NCBI GenBank assembly: GCA_963805985.1
Contig: CAWDWG010000001.1
Location: 310,001 to 374,000 of the forward strand
Source: Bog-257 sp963805985
GTDB lineage: Bacteria; Acidobacteriota; Terriglobia; Terriglobales; Acidobacteriaceae
Reading direction: 5' to 3'
Length of the DNA: 64,000 bases
Positions 17,937-26,283 of the stretch are shown here, piece after piece (position 1 is the first letter of the stretch; each line of letters begins with the position of its first letter). Made by a program: the position numbers and the translations under genes. The notes below the pieces were generated by a model, which did no database searches, had not been told where the DNA came from, and worked only from the letters and a program-made list of their open reading frames with translations.

Positions 17937-19139
17937 ATGAAACTCGCAAACCTCGCATTCGTTGCTGCCATCGCGGCCGCTCTTGCCGCCCCCATTCCAC
18001 TCGCCGCGCAATCGCCCAACCATCATGGCCAAACCCACTATCGCGTCATCAGCCTGGGCGTACCGCTCGGCGGATCGGCCAGCTCAACCGCAGCCATCAA
18101 CAGCGAAGGCTGGATCGCCGGCGCCTCCAACCTCAGCGGTGATCTCGACGAGCACGCCGTCCTCTGGCTCTACGGATTCCCGCTGGACCTCGGCACGCTC
18201 GGCGGTCCCAACAGCGCCGTGCTCTGGCCCGGGCTGAACGATTTCGGCCAGGCCGTCGGCATCTCCGACACCGCCAACACCGATCCCTACGGCGAGAGCT
18301 GGAGCTGCGGCGCGTTTCTTCCTGCGTCACATCAGGGCCACACCTGCGTCGGCTTTCTCTGGCAGTGGGGCTCGATGACCGCGCTGCCCACGCTCGGCGG
18401 CAATAACGGATTCGCCACCAGCATCAACAACCGCGGCCAAGCCGTCGGCTGGGCGGAGAACACCGTGCACGATCCAACCTGCGCCGCTCCGCAGGTACTG
18501 CAATTCGAAGCTGTCATCTGGGGACCGCGGCCGGGGCATGTCCAGCAACTCTCACCTTACGGCTCCGATCCCGACGGCGCAGCCACCGGCATCAATGACA
18601 GCGGCCAGGTTGTCGGCATCTCCGGCATCTGCCAGAACGCGGTTGGCAATCAAACCGCGATTCATGCTTTGCTCTGGCAAGATGGCAAGCCGATCAATCT
18701 CGGCAATCTCGGCGGCACTGCATGGAATACGCCCATGGCAATTAACGACAGCGGCTTCGTTGTGGGCTTCTCGGATCTGACTGGCGACCAGGGCGGAGCC
18801 AATCCCAACTTCCACGCGTTCTCATGGACGCGCCCCGGCCCGATGAAAGACCTCGGCACGCTCAGCGGCGACGCCATCAGCGAAGCGCTTGGCGTCAACC
18901 AGCGGGCGCAGATTGTCGGCGTATCTTACGCGTCGGGATTCAGCAATCCGCGCGCGTTCATTTATGAGGACGGCGCGATGACCGATCTCAACACGCTCGC
19001 CCCCGGCAGCCCGCTGTACTTGCAGGTGGCGCAGGACATCAACAATTCAGGCGTGATCGTCGGCATGGGCTGCACGCCGAACAATTGCACGCCAGCCAGT
19101 CCTCAGGTTGCGTTTGTGGCGATCCCGACTGGTGACTGA
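17937..19139 (+). CDS. secreted HAF-repeat protein
   Basis: 400 residues. The signal peptide (residues 1-25, cleavage near LAAQ) is followed by about seven HAF-family repeats. The pattern is DLGTLGG then INxxGQxVGxS, e.g. DLGTLGGPNSAV, INNRGQAVGWAE, INDSGQVVGISG, INDSGFVVGFSD and VNQRAQIVGVS. The start has AAAGGAG 8 nt upstream. HAF proteins are extracellular beta-propeller-like proteins of unknown role, common in Acidobacteria and Proteobacteria. Six or more Cys are consistent with export. Confidence 0.85.
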   Translation: MKLANLAFVAAIAAALAAPIPLAAQSPNHHGQTHYRVISLGVPLGGSASSTAAINSEGWIAGASNLSGDLDEHAVLWLYGFPLDLGTLGGPNSAVLWPGLNDFGQAVGISDTANTDPYGESWSCGAFLPASHQGHTCVGFLWQWGSMTALPTLGGNNGFATSINNRGQAVGWAENTVHDPTCAAPQVLQFEAVIWGPRPGHVQQLSPYGSDPDGAATGINDSGQVVGISGICQNAVGNQTAIHALLWQDGKPINLGNLGGTAWNTPMAINDSGFVVGFSDLTGDQGGANPNFHAFSWTRPGPMKDLGTLSGDAISEALGVNQRAQIVGVSYASGFSNPRAFIYEDGAMTDLNTLAPGSPLYLQVAQDINNSGVIVGMGCTPNNCTPASPQVAFVAIPTGD

Positions 19140-19146
19140 GAGGCTA

Positions 19147-19211
19147 GGGTGGAGCACCGCTTTAGCGGTGCATTTCAGGCCGAGAAAACAACGGCTTCAG
19201 CCGCTGAGGTG
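19147..19211. repeat. family C repeat downstream of the HAF gene
   Basis: GGAGCACCGCTTTAGCGGTG, then ACGGCTTCAGCCGCTGAGGT. Same two-hairpin layout as 14388-14451. It starts 8 bp after the stop codon and could act as a transcript end. Confidence 0.7.
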
Positions 19212-19270
19212 AGTCTTCAAAATCCTTCGCAGCTGAAGCCGATTCCTAAAGATGGGTGCGCCCGCGGGCT

Positions 19271-20347
19271 CTAGATCTCCACCAGCTCCTTGCTCACAGG
19301 CGTGAGCACTTCGCAACCCCTCGCCGTCACCACAACCATGTCTTCAATCCGAATGCCGCCCTTCTCCGCAACATAAATTCCCGGCTCAATCGTCACCACC
19401 ATCCCAACCTGCAGCGCTTCCTTCTGTCCTGTCCCCAGCCGCGGCGGCTCATGAATCTCCAGTCCCACGCCGTGACCAGTCGAGTGGGTGAAGAACTTGT
19501 CCAGCTTGGCCCGCCGCAGCACCTCGCGCGTGGCATGATCCACGTCGCCTGCCGTTACGCCGGCTTTCACCGCCGCGATCCCCGCCAGCTGCGCCTCCAG
19601 CACCGCGTCATACCAGCGCCGCTGCTCGCGACCAGCCCGACCAACATGCACCGTTCGCGTCATATCCGAACAGTAGCCGTTGAACAGGACTCCGGAATCG
19701 ATCACCACAAATCCTCGCCGCGGAATGGGTGCGCGCGTCGCTCGTCCATGCGGCAGAGCCGACCGCTTACCGCCCGCGACGATCGTCTCGAACGACATGC
19801 CATCCGCGCCTGCTCGCCGCGCGGCGAATTCCAACTCGCCGGCAATTTCCGACTCCGCAACCCCTGCACGAATCTTCTCGACCGCCTGCTGGTAAACCTC
19901 GGCCCCCATCCGCACCGCTTTGCGAATAATGCTCAACTCCTCGGCGTCCTTGACCATCCTCTGGCGCATCACCAGGCCCGCAACCGGCTTCCAAGTGACT
20001 TTCTTACGCGCCAGCCGCCGCATGTCGCTCGCCGCCGCGACACTGGTGAGATCGCCTTCAAACCCAATCGTCACGCGCTTCCCCTCGCCGATGATTCTTG
20101 CCGCAGCCTCCAGCAGCGGACCCTTGGCGATGACCACGCGCACATCACGAACTTCTTCCCTCGCCTGCTGGGTGTAACGCCCATCGGTGAAGAAGACGCG
20201 CCGCCCGCCGATAAACAGCAGCAGACCGTTGCTGCCGCTATAGCCGCACAGATAGCGCAGATTCGCCGGATGCGTGATCGCGAAGCCATCAAGCTTCTCG
20301 GCCTCAATCGTCTTCTGGAAGGCCTTCTGACGTGACAGATGGTTCAT
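19271..20347 (-). CDS. Xaa-Pro aminopeptidase / M24 family metallopeptidase
   Basis: 358 residues. An N-terminal creatinase-like domain (LRYLCGYSGSNGLLLF, FTDGRYTQQAREE) precedes a pita-bread catalytic domain with the five metal ligands in order: Asp in VVIDSGV, Asp in GYCSDMTRT, His in HSTGHGVGLEIHEPP, Glu in TIEPGIY and Glu in GIRIEDMVVV. It removes N-terminal residues before proline in cytoplasmic peptides. Length is normal for the short PepQ/YpdF-like type. No signal peptide is visible. Confidence 0.9.
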   Translation of the reverse strand: MNHLSRQKAFQKTIEAEKLDGFAITHPANLRYLCGYSGSNGLLLFIGGRRVFFTDGRYTQQAREEVRDVRVVIAKGPLLEAAARIIGEGKRVTIGFEGDLTSVAAASDMRRLARKKVTWKPVAGLVMRQRMVKDAEELSIIRKAVRMGAEVYQQAVEKIRAGVAESEIAGELEFAARRAGADGMSFETIVAGGKRSALPHGRATRAPIPRRGFVVIDSGVLFNGYCSDMTRTVHVGRAGREQRRWYDAVLEAQLAGIAAVKAGVTAGDVDHATREVLRRAKLDKFFTHSTGHGVGLEIHEPPRLGTGQKEALQVGMVVTIEPGIYVAEKGGIRIEDMVVVTARGCEVLTPVSKELVEI

Positions 20348-20389
20348 ATGCTTCCGCTAGCACTGCTTTGCGACGCCATCGAAAACCAT

Positions 20390-20558
20390 TTCACCACAGA
20401 GACACAGAGTACGCAGAGGTAACTCCAGAAACTCTCTGCTCGGCGTGTTGAACTGCGAGCAATGGCCCTGCTTCAGGGGAGAATATTAGCCAATCAAAAT
20501 TTGCTACTGCTGACTCGTACCAATAAATTCTCTGTGTCTCTGTGTCGCTGTGGTGAAC
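20390..20558. repeat. inverted repeat of the CACCACAGAGACACAGAG type
   Basis: TTCACCACAGAGACACAGAG at 20390-20410 is mirrored by CTCTGTGTC..GCTGTGGTGAA at 20527-20558, separated by about 110 bp. The arms contain tandem ACACAGAG-like units. It lies between two minus-strand genes and could form a long hairpin in their transcripts. Related elements: 17464-17752 and 50774-50848. Confidence 0.7.
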
Positions 20559-20566
20559 TCTTCTTC

Positions 20567-21217
20567 CTAAAACTGCGTCACCTTGATCGAGTCTGCGGTC
20601 TTATTCGCGCGGTACACATAGTGATGGCTGGGCTGGTGCGCCACTGCATCCACGCGCACGTAGTACGTTCCCTGTCCCGGACTGGAGCCGAAGGGAATCA
20701 CCGGACTGCTGCTTTGCGCCGGCAGTTTGAAGTGCTGATAGCCCAGCGTGGTCGCGCGTCCGATCTCATTAACGGCAACAATGACCACAGTCAGGTCGAA
20801 ATCGACGCCCGTGTCATTCGTCACCACAGCCGAGCCTGAGATGCTGTTACCCTGTACCGCCGGAGGCTCCTTCCAGTCGACCGTCAGGCCGGCGATCACA
20901 TGGATCACGAACTCGCGCTGCGCGTGCTGCTTGGGAATGCTCTCGTCAGCGGCGCCGATGGTGAAGCGGTAGTCGCCCGCCATGCTCGGCGAGCCGGTGA
21001 TCTTGCCCGTGTGCGGATGCAGCTTCAGCCCCGGCGGCAGATCACCCTGCACCAGATGCCACGCGTAAGGCGCCGTTCCACCGGTCGCCTGCAGCGGCAA
21101 GGTGTAACTCTGACCCATGATCATTCCCTGCGAAGGCAGAGGCTGGATCTGAAGGTCCTGGCTGCGGGCAAATCCCGTCGCTATAAATACAATGAGCGTG
21201 AGCAGGCGAATCCGCAT
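20567..21217 (-). CDS. exported putative Ig-domain protein
   Basis: 216 residues with a signal peptide (MRIRLLTLIVFIATGFARSQ). The segment of about residues 25-105 has the hallmark of the putative Ig (He_PIG) fold: LPLQATGGTAPYAWHLVQG, DLPPGLKLHPHTGKITGSP and AGDYRFTIGAADES. The C-terminal half (VVTNDTGVDFDLTVVIVAVNEIGRAT, GQGTYYVRVDAVAH) looks like another beta-sandwich. Probably periplasmic or surface; partner unknown. Confidence 0.7.
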   Translation of the reverse strand: MRIRLLTLIVFIATGFARSQDLQIQPLPSQGMIMGQSYTLPLQATGGTAPYAWHLVQGDLPPGLKLHPHTGKITGSPSMAGDYRFTIGAADESIPKQHAQREFVIHVIAGLTVDWKEPPAVQGNSISGSAVVTNDTGVDFDLTVVIVAVNEIGRATTLGYQHFKLPAQSSSPVIPFGSSPGQGTYYVRVDAVAHQPSHHYVYRANKTADSIKVTQF

Positions 21218-21236
21218 GGTTAAAACATTATAGGGC

Positions 21237-21430
21237 GGTGATGAGGGATCAGGGACTGGGGGCTAGGGTTCAGAGAATGGGTATCAGGCGCTCGGCAGGA
21301 TTCGGTCTCAGCCGTCTTGTATCAGATCTGGCAAAGTCGCTCCGACCGCCTTGTATCAGGGCACCACCTTTAGTCGTGCCGAAAATGGCGGCACGAAGGA
21401 CGGGCCCCAGCCCCTAATCCCTAGCCCCTT
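21237..21430. repeat. 7-nt-periodic GGG arrays in inverted orientation
   Basis: 21237-21275 reads GGGATCA GGGACTG GGGGCTA GGGTTCA. 21404-21430 reads CCCCAGC CCCTAAT CCCTAGC CCCTT, the complement of the same pattern. Between them are two TTGTATCAG units and a GTGCCG..CGGCAC pair. No gene is seen in 21218-21525. A similar CCC array is at 26180-26207. Confidence 0.65.
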
Positions 21431-21525
21431 GTTTTCTTGACCCTCTTGCTGTGTCGCGCCTCACTTACGAAAATTCCGTGCAGCGTATATCATCGCTTGT
21501 TCAGCTGAATCGCGAAGAGCGACCT

Positions 21526-21942
21526 ATGTCCTCCACTCCCAAAATTCGAGTACTCGTTGCCAAGCCGGGCCTCGACGGCCACGATCGCGGCGCCAAGGTC
21601 ATCGCCCGCGCCCTGCGCGATGCCGGCATGGAAGTCATCTACACCGGCCTGCGCCAGACCCCCGAGATGGTCGTCAACGCCTCGCTGCAGGAGGACGTCG
21701 ACGTTATCGGTCTCAGCATCCTCTCCGGTGCGCACAATGCCATCGTGCCCCGTGTGCTGGATCTGCTCAAGCAGAACCACATGGACGACGTCCTGCTGCT
21801 GGTCGGCGGCATCATCCCTGATCAGGATATCGAGGCCCTGAAGAACGCCGGCGTGGCTGCGGTCTTTCAGCCGGGCACGCCCATGGACTCCATCATCGAA
21901 TTCATCCGCGCCAACGTGAAGCCGCGCGGGGTGACGGCGTAA
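21526..21942 (+). CDS. cobalamin-binding subunit of methylmalonyl-CoA mutase type
   Basis: 138 residues from the ATG at 21526, preceded by GAAGAG. The whole protein is a B12-binding Rossmann domain. It carries the base-off signature DxHxxG in LDGHDRGAKVIARAL (His is the lower axial cobalt ligand), the GLSILSGAH segment and VGGIIPDQDIEALKNAG. This is the stand-alone C-terminal (small) subunit of acyl-CoA mutases, acting with a separate catalytic subunit in propionate/succinate metabolism. The large subunit is not in the window. Confidence 0.9.
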   Translation: MSSTPKIRVLVAKPGLDGHDRGAKVIARALRDAGMEVIYTGLRQTPEMVVNASLQEDVDVIGLSILSGAHNAIVPRVLDLLKQNHMDDVLLLVGGIIPDQDIEALKNAGVAAVFQPGTPMDSIIEFIRANVKPRGVTA

Positions 21943-22049
21943 CAGTCTGACGGCACAGCCTAAAGCTGGGCCCCATTTGTAAACTCGACGGTACGACCTT
22001 GCACCAGCTTCATCGAGATGCAAGGCGAATTTTCAGGCCTGAGGTAGTC

Positions 22050-24098
22050 ATGCGAATTCTCTGCGCTTTGCTCCTGTTATCTTTCTCTGTTTCCGTTGCT
22101 CAAACTTCCGGCTCTTCTCAATCGTCCGACATCCCCAAAGAAATCCCCAGCCTGGACCTGACCGGCATCGACAAGACCGTCGATCCCTGCGTGGATTTTT
22201 ATCAGTATTCCTGCGGCAACTGGATGAAGGACAATCCCATCCCGGCTGACAAGTCCGCCTGGGGCCGCTATTACGGATTGCGCGAGCGCAATCTCTACGT
22301 GCTGCGCGACATCCTGGAGCAGGCCCAGGCTCCCGGCAAGCGCACCGCAATCCAGACGAAGGTCGGCGACTATTACGCCGCCTGCATGGACGAGACCGCC
22401 ATCGAGAAGCGCGGCACCGAACCGCTCGCGCCGGCGATGAAGGCCATTGCCGACCTCAGCAGCAAGCAGCAGCTCATCACGCAAGTCAGCGCCATGCAGA
22501 GCGACGGCATCCGCGTGCTCTTCAGCTTCGGCCAGATGCCCGACATGCACGACTCGCGCCAGACTATCGCCAACCTCGACCAGGGCGGGCTCACGCTGCC
22601 CGATCGCGATTACTACATCAAGGACGACGCCAAGTCGGTTGAGACCCGGCAGAAATACCTCGACCACGTGCAGAAGATGTTTGAGCTGGCGGGCGATAAG
22701 CCCGACGTTGCCGCCGCCGAAGCCAAGACCGTGCTGGCGATCGAAACCGCTCTCGCCAAGGCTTCGATGGATCGCACCGTTCGCCGCGATCCCCACACCC
22801 GCGATCACTTGATGGCCGTCACGGAGATTGCCGCCAGCGCGCCTAATTTTCAGCTGACCGAATTCTTCGCCGACAGCGGCACGCCCAAGTTCACCAGCCT
22901 GAATGTCAGCAATCCCGACTTCTTCAAAGCGGTGAACGATCAGATTGCCGCAACTTCCCTCGATGACTGGAAGGTTTATCTACGCTGGCGCACGCTCGAC
23001 ACCTACGCTCCCACGCTGACGAAAGCCTTCGTTGACGAAGACTTCCAATTCAACGGCGCTTATCTTTCCGGCCAGAAAGAGATCGAAGCACGCTGGAAGC
23101 GCTGCGTGACCTCAACCGACCGCAATCTCGGCATGGCGCTCGGCCAGCTTTACGTCGACAAGGTCTTCGGTCCCGAAGCCAAACAGCGCACGCTGAAGAT
23201 GGTGCAGGCCATCGAAGGGGCCATGCATCAGGACATCGGCCAGTTGACCTGGATGTCGGACACCACCAAGCAGAAGGCGTACGAGAAGCTGAACGCCGTC
23301 GTCAACAACATCGCCTATCCCGACAAGTGGCGCGACTACAGCACAGTCGTCGTGACGCGAGAAGGCTATGCCGGCAACCTGACGCGCGCGGCGGCTTTTG
23401 AAGTGCAGCGCCAGCGCAACAAAATCGCCAAGCCGACGGACCGCAAAGATTGGGGCATGACGCCGCCTACGGTGAACGCCTATTACCGCTCGGAGATGAA
23501 CGACATCAACTTCCCCGCCGGCATTCTGCAGCCGCCCTTCTACGGCCAGACCATGGACGATGCGGTGAACTACGGCGCGATTGGCGTCGTCATCGGACAT
23601 GAGCTGACACACGGCTTCGACGATCAGGGCCGCAAGTTCGACGCCGACGGCAACCTCAAAGACTGGTGGACCGCTGGCGACGCAAAGGCTTTCGAAGAAC
23701 GCGCCAGCTGTACCGCCGACGAGTACTCCGGCTTTGTCGCCGTGAAGGACGACAAGGGCGAAGTGATGGTCAACGGAAAGCTGACGCTCGGAGAGAATAC
23801 CGCCGACAATGGCGGCCTCAAGCTGGCTTACATGGCGCTGATGAACATCATCGGCAATACGCCGGTGAAACCCATCGACGGCTATACCCCGCAGCAGCGT
23901 TTCTTCCTGGCCTATGGCCAGGTCTGGTGTGAGAACCGCACCGATGCGCGGGCGCGCCAGTTGGCCATCATCGATCCGCACTCGCCGGGACGCTGGCGCG
24001 TGAACGGCGCGGTCCAGAACTCGGCAGCTTTCCAGGAGGCCTTTGGCTGCAAGGCCGGCCAGCCCATGGTGCGCGAAAACGCCTGCCGCGTGTGGTGA
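22050..24098 (+). CDS. M13 family zinc metallopeptidase (neprilysin/PepO type)
   Basis: 682 residues from the ATG at 22050, which opens a signal peptide (MRILCALLLLSFSVSVAQ). The M13_N domain includes DPCVDFYQYSCGNWMKDNPIP. The catalytic domain carries H517ELTH521 with the third zinc ligand Glu582 in GENTADNGGL, and the substrate-binding NAYY motif is in PPTVNAYYRSEMN. It ends in the family's CxxW motif (CRVW). Exported oligopeptidase, probably periplasmic. Length is standard and the gene is intact. Confidence 0.93.
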   Translation: MRILCALLLLSFSVSVAQTSGSSQSSDIPKEIPSLDLTGIDKTVDPCVDFYQYSCGNWMKDNPIPADKSAWGRYYGLRERNLYVLRDILEQAQAPGKRTAIQTKVGDYYAACMDETAIEKRGTEPLAPAMKAIADLSSKQQLITQVSAMQSDGIRVLFSFGQMPDMHDSRQTIANLDQGGLTLPDRDYYIKDDAKSVETRQKYLDHVQKMFELAGDKPDVAAAEAKTVLAIETALAKASMDRTVRRDPHTRDHLMAVTEIAASAPNFQLTEFFADSGTPKFTSLNVSNPDFFKAVNDQIAATSLDDWKVYLRWRTLDTYAPTLTKAFVDEDFQFNGAYLSGQKEIEARWKRCVTSTDRNLGMALGQLYVDKVFGPEAKQRTLKMVQAIEGAMHQDIGQLTWMSDTTKQKAYEKLNAVVNNIAYPDKWRDYSTVVVTREGYAGNLTRAAAFEVQRQRNKIAKPTDRKDWGMTPPTVNAYYRSEMNDINFPAGILQPPFYGQTMDDAVNYGAIGVVIGHELTHGFDDQGRKFDADGNLKDWWTAGDAKAFEERASCTADEYSGFVAVKDDKGEVMVNGKLTLGENTADNGGLKLAYMALMNIIGNTPVKPIDGYTPQQRFFLAYGQVWCENRTDARARQLAIIDPHSPGRWRVNGAVQNSAAFQEAFGCKAGQPMVRENACRVW

Positions 24099-24101
24099 GA
24101 A

Positions 24102-24136
24102 TCAGTGGCTAGTGGCTAGTGGCCAGTGGCTAGTAA
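24102..24136. repeat. heptamer array (AGTGGCT units)
   Basis: Five tandem copies of a 7-nt unit close to AGTGGCT begin 4 bp after the M13 stop codon. Confidence 0.7.
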
Positions 24137-24206
24137 ATGGCATTCCAGTGGTTGGCAAATCGCGCGGCGACTGCTGGTCGACCGGCCAGCCCGACGGGCG
24201 AAAGTG

Positions 24207-24274
24207 ATTAGCCCAGCGCGGAAGCGCTGGGTGGCGGAACGAAATAGAATTCCGAGTCCCTTCAGGGACGACAC
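24207..24274. repeat. family B two-hairpin repeat
   Basis: TTAGCCCAGCGCGGAAGCGC then TGGG, a spacer ending GAATTC, then GAGTCCCTTCAGGGACGACAC. It lies about 70 bp before the start of the next gene. Confidence 0.75.
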
Positions 24275-24343
24275 CTCCGCAGCTCCCGTCGTAATGTTTT
24301 TTCAATAGGACCTTCTGCGACTATCATGCAATATCGACCCTGA

Positions 24344-26119
24344 ATGACCACCGGCTCCGCGCCAACTGACCCGCCCGATTCCCGCCTGTCGGTCGTCCTT
24401 TCTTATGCGATCCTGCTCGCCGGCATCGGCGCAGGCATCGCTTCCGCCTATATCATTGTCACCACGTACTCGCCTCTTCCGCATTGGGATGAATGGGCGC
24501 TCTTCGATCACCTTGCAACCGGGAATGCCACGCTGTCATGGCTCTGGGCGCAGCACAACGAACACCGCATCCTCGTTCCCAAAATCTTCTTCTTAATCGA
24601 TGTCTATTCCTTCCGCGGCACACAAGCTTTTCTGCTGACCAGCATCTTCGCCGTCCAGCTGCTGCAAATCGCGCTGCTCAGCTTCAGCTTGTGGACGCTG
24701 GGCGGAATGCGCGGGTCGGCGTGGAGAGCCGGCACTGGCCTGATCGCTTACTGCATTCTGTGCCCCACGCAACAGGAAAACCTGATCTGGGGATTTCAGC
24801 TGCAATTTGTCATTCCCGCAGCGATGGCCACTTTGTCGACGCTGACGCTGCTGCTCTATCACAGAAAGCCGCGCCTGTGGCTGCTGGCGCTCTCCATCTT
24901 CGCAGCCACGCTCGCCACCTGGTCGCTCGCCAACGGAATGCTCCTCTGGCCACTTCTGCTGCTTGCCGCATTGCTGCTCGGCATGAGGCGCTCCGTCTTG
25001 CTCGTGATCGCTCTGTTCGCAGCAGGAAACATCGGACTGTATCTGTATCGCTACCATCGCCCCGGACCGACCGCTGAGTTTCCCGGCCTCATCCTCGCGG
25101 CTGACAGAATCCTGCACTACGTCGCCGTCTATTTCGGCAGCACTTTTGTTCGCCACTCGAGCGGCTGGATCCCGCTTCTTGCCGGAACCGCCGGCCTATG
25201 GGTCGCTGTCGCCATAATTATTCGTACCCTCCCACAGCGTGGGACATCGTCGCTTCTGCAGCTGGAACTTTCCTTGCTGATGCTCCTCTGCATCGCGACC
25301 GCGTTCATTACCGCTACGGGCCGGCTACATCTAGGGCTGGAACAAGCAACGGCCTCGCGCTATCAGACCTTCGCGCTGCTCTTCTGGTGCAGCCTGGGAC
25401 TGGCGATATTAGCCCAATTCACTAAACCACGGGTGGCCCGTTCTAGCGCGTCTTTTGCGCTAGGGCGGGGCAGTTCAGATGGTGGCACGCCAGTCCAGGC
25501 CGCGAGGGCCAACGCTTTTTGCGGATTCCTGCTGGTGTTGATGCTCGGCTTCGCCACCCAGGTCCGGCTGCCGCTGATCGACGCCCAATGGCGCCAGCTG
25601 CGGCTGATGCGGATCTCGCTGTCCCTGCTGACAAGCGTCCATGATCCTGCCGCTCTGGCCGACGCCTATCCCGATCCGCAAGCCGTCCTCCGAGCCGCGC
25701 AATACATGGAAGACCACCATCTGTCGATCTTCGCCGGCGATCTTTACGCGAAACTGGGGCAGCCCTTCGACGCCGCCTATCACGTGCGGCCTGCCACCGA
25801 TTGCTCCGGATACATCTCCTCAACCCAGGTCCTGCCGGCTAACGATGGCGAAGGCTTGCGAATCACCGGTTCTGCCTGGGACAAGCTCTCGAATCGCCCG
25901 GCAAGAGAAATCGTCGCCGTCAGCAACGATCGCATCATCGGCTACGGCACGAGCGTCTCAATCCCCCAGGACTCATCCGCCGCCAGGCCAGATTCCGATC
26001 CTGCCCGCTTCGGCTGGGTCGCCTACCTCCACCATGTGCCGCCTGGCCAGATTCAGCTCTACGCCGCGGTCGGCAGGAACTCCGGCGACGTCTGCCTGGT
26101 GGCGGAAACCATGCCGTAA
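24344..26119 (+). CDS. polytopic membrane protein of unknown function
   Basis: 591 residues with about ten predicted membrane helices over residues 15-425 and a soluble C-terminal domain of about 165 residues. The first periplasmic loop has PHWDEWALFDHL and HNEHRILVPK, recalling GT-C-fold membrane glycosyltransferases in which an acidic residue in loop 1 is catalytic, but no family is firmly recognised. No good ribosome binding site precedes the ATG. A family E palindromic repeat (25431-25491) is translated in frame between two helices and encodes a Ser/Arg/Gly-rich loop. Confidence 0.7.
   Translation: MTTGSAPTDPPDSRLSVVLSYAILLAGIGAGIASAYIIVTTYSPLPHWDEWALFDHLATGNATLSWLWAQHNEHRILVPKIFFLIDVYSFRGTQAFLLTSIFAVQLLQIALLSFSLWTLGGMRGSAWRAGTGLIAYCILCPTQQENLIWGFQLQFVIPAAMATLSTLTLLLYHRKPRLWLLALSIFAATLATWSLANGMLLWPLLLLAALLLGMRRSVLLVIALFAAGNIGLYLYRYHRPGPTAEFPGLILAADRILHYVAVYFGSTFVRHSSGWIPLLAGTAGLWVAVAIIIRTLPQRGTSSLLQLELSLLMLLCIATAFITATGRLHLGLEQATASRYQTFALLFWCSLGLAILAQFTKPRVARSSASFALGRGSSDGGTPVQAARANAFCGFLLVLMLGFATQVRLPLIDAQWRQLRLMRISLSLLTSVHDPAALADAYPDPQAVLRAAQYMEDHHLSIFAGDLYAKLGQPFDAAYHVRPATDCSGYISSTQVLPANDGEGLRITGSAWDKLSNRPAREIVAVSNDRIIGYGTSVSIPQDSSAARPDSDPARFGWVAYLHHVPPGQIQLYAAVGRNSGDVCLVAETMP
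25431..25491. repeat. family E palindrome inside a coding sequence
   Basis: GTGGCCCGTTCTAGCG, a CGTCTTTTG loop, then CGCTAGGGCGGGGC. It matches the intergenic copy at 15872-15914 in layout and arms. It keeps the reading frame of the membrane protein and lies in a loop between two hydrophobic helices. Confidence 0.7.
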
Positions 26120-26179
26120 CTATTATGCTGCGACCGCGACTCGACTTTGCGCCGACCGACGGCAGCTCCGGCCTCTATT

Positions 26180-26262
26180 CCCTAACCCCTAGTCCCCAGC
26201 CCCTGATGCTTCCCGCATCCGACTTGCCAACTGACAACCGGCAACTGGCAACTGACAACTGA
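26180..26262. repeat. two heptamer arrays (CCCTAGN and GACAACT units)
   Basis: 26180-26207 reads CCCTAAC CCCTAGT CCCCAGC CCCTGAT. 26227-26262 reads as 7-nt steps of CCAACTG, ACAACCG, GCAACTG, GCAACTG and ACAACTG. The second array ends about 20 bp before the next gene's start. Confidence 0.7.
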
Positions 26263-26283
26263 TTTATATTGTTCTGTGCCCCA

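Noticed and set aside
22077..22808. A 243-codon minus-strand ORF and similar ORFs opposite the M13 peptidase
   Set aside because: Antisense shadows of a fully supported gene.
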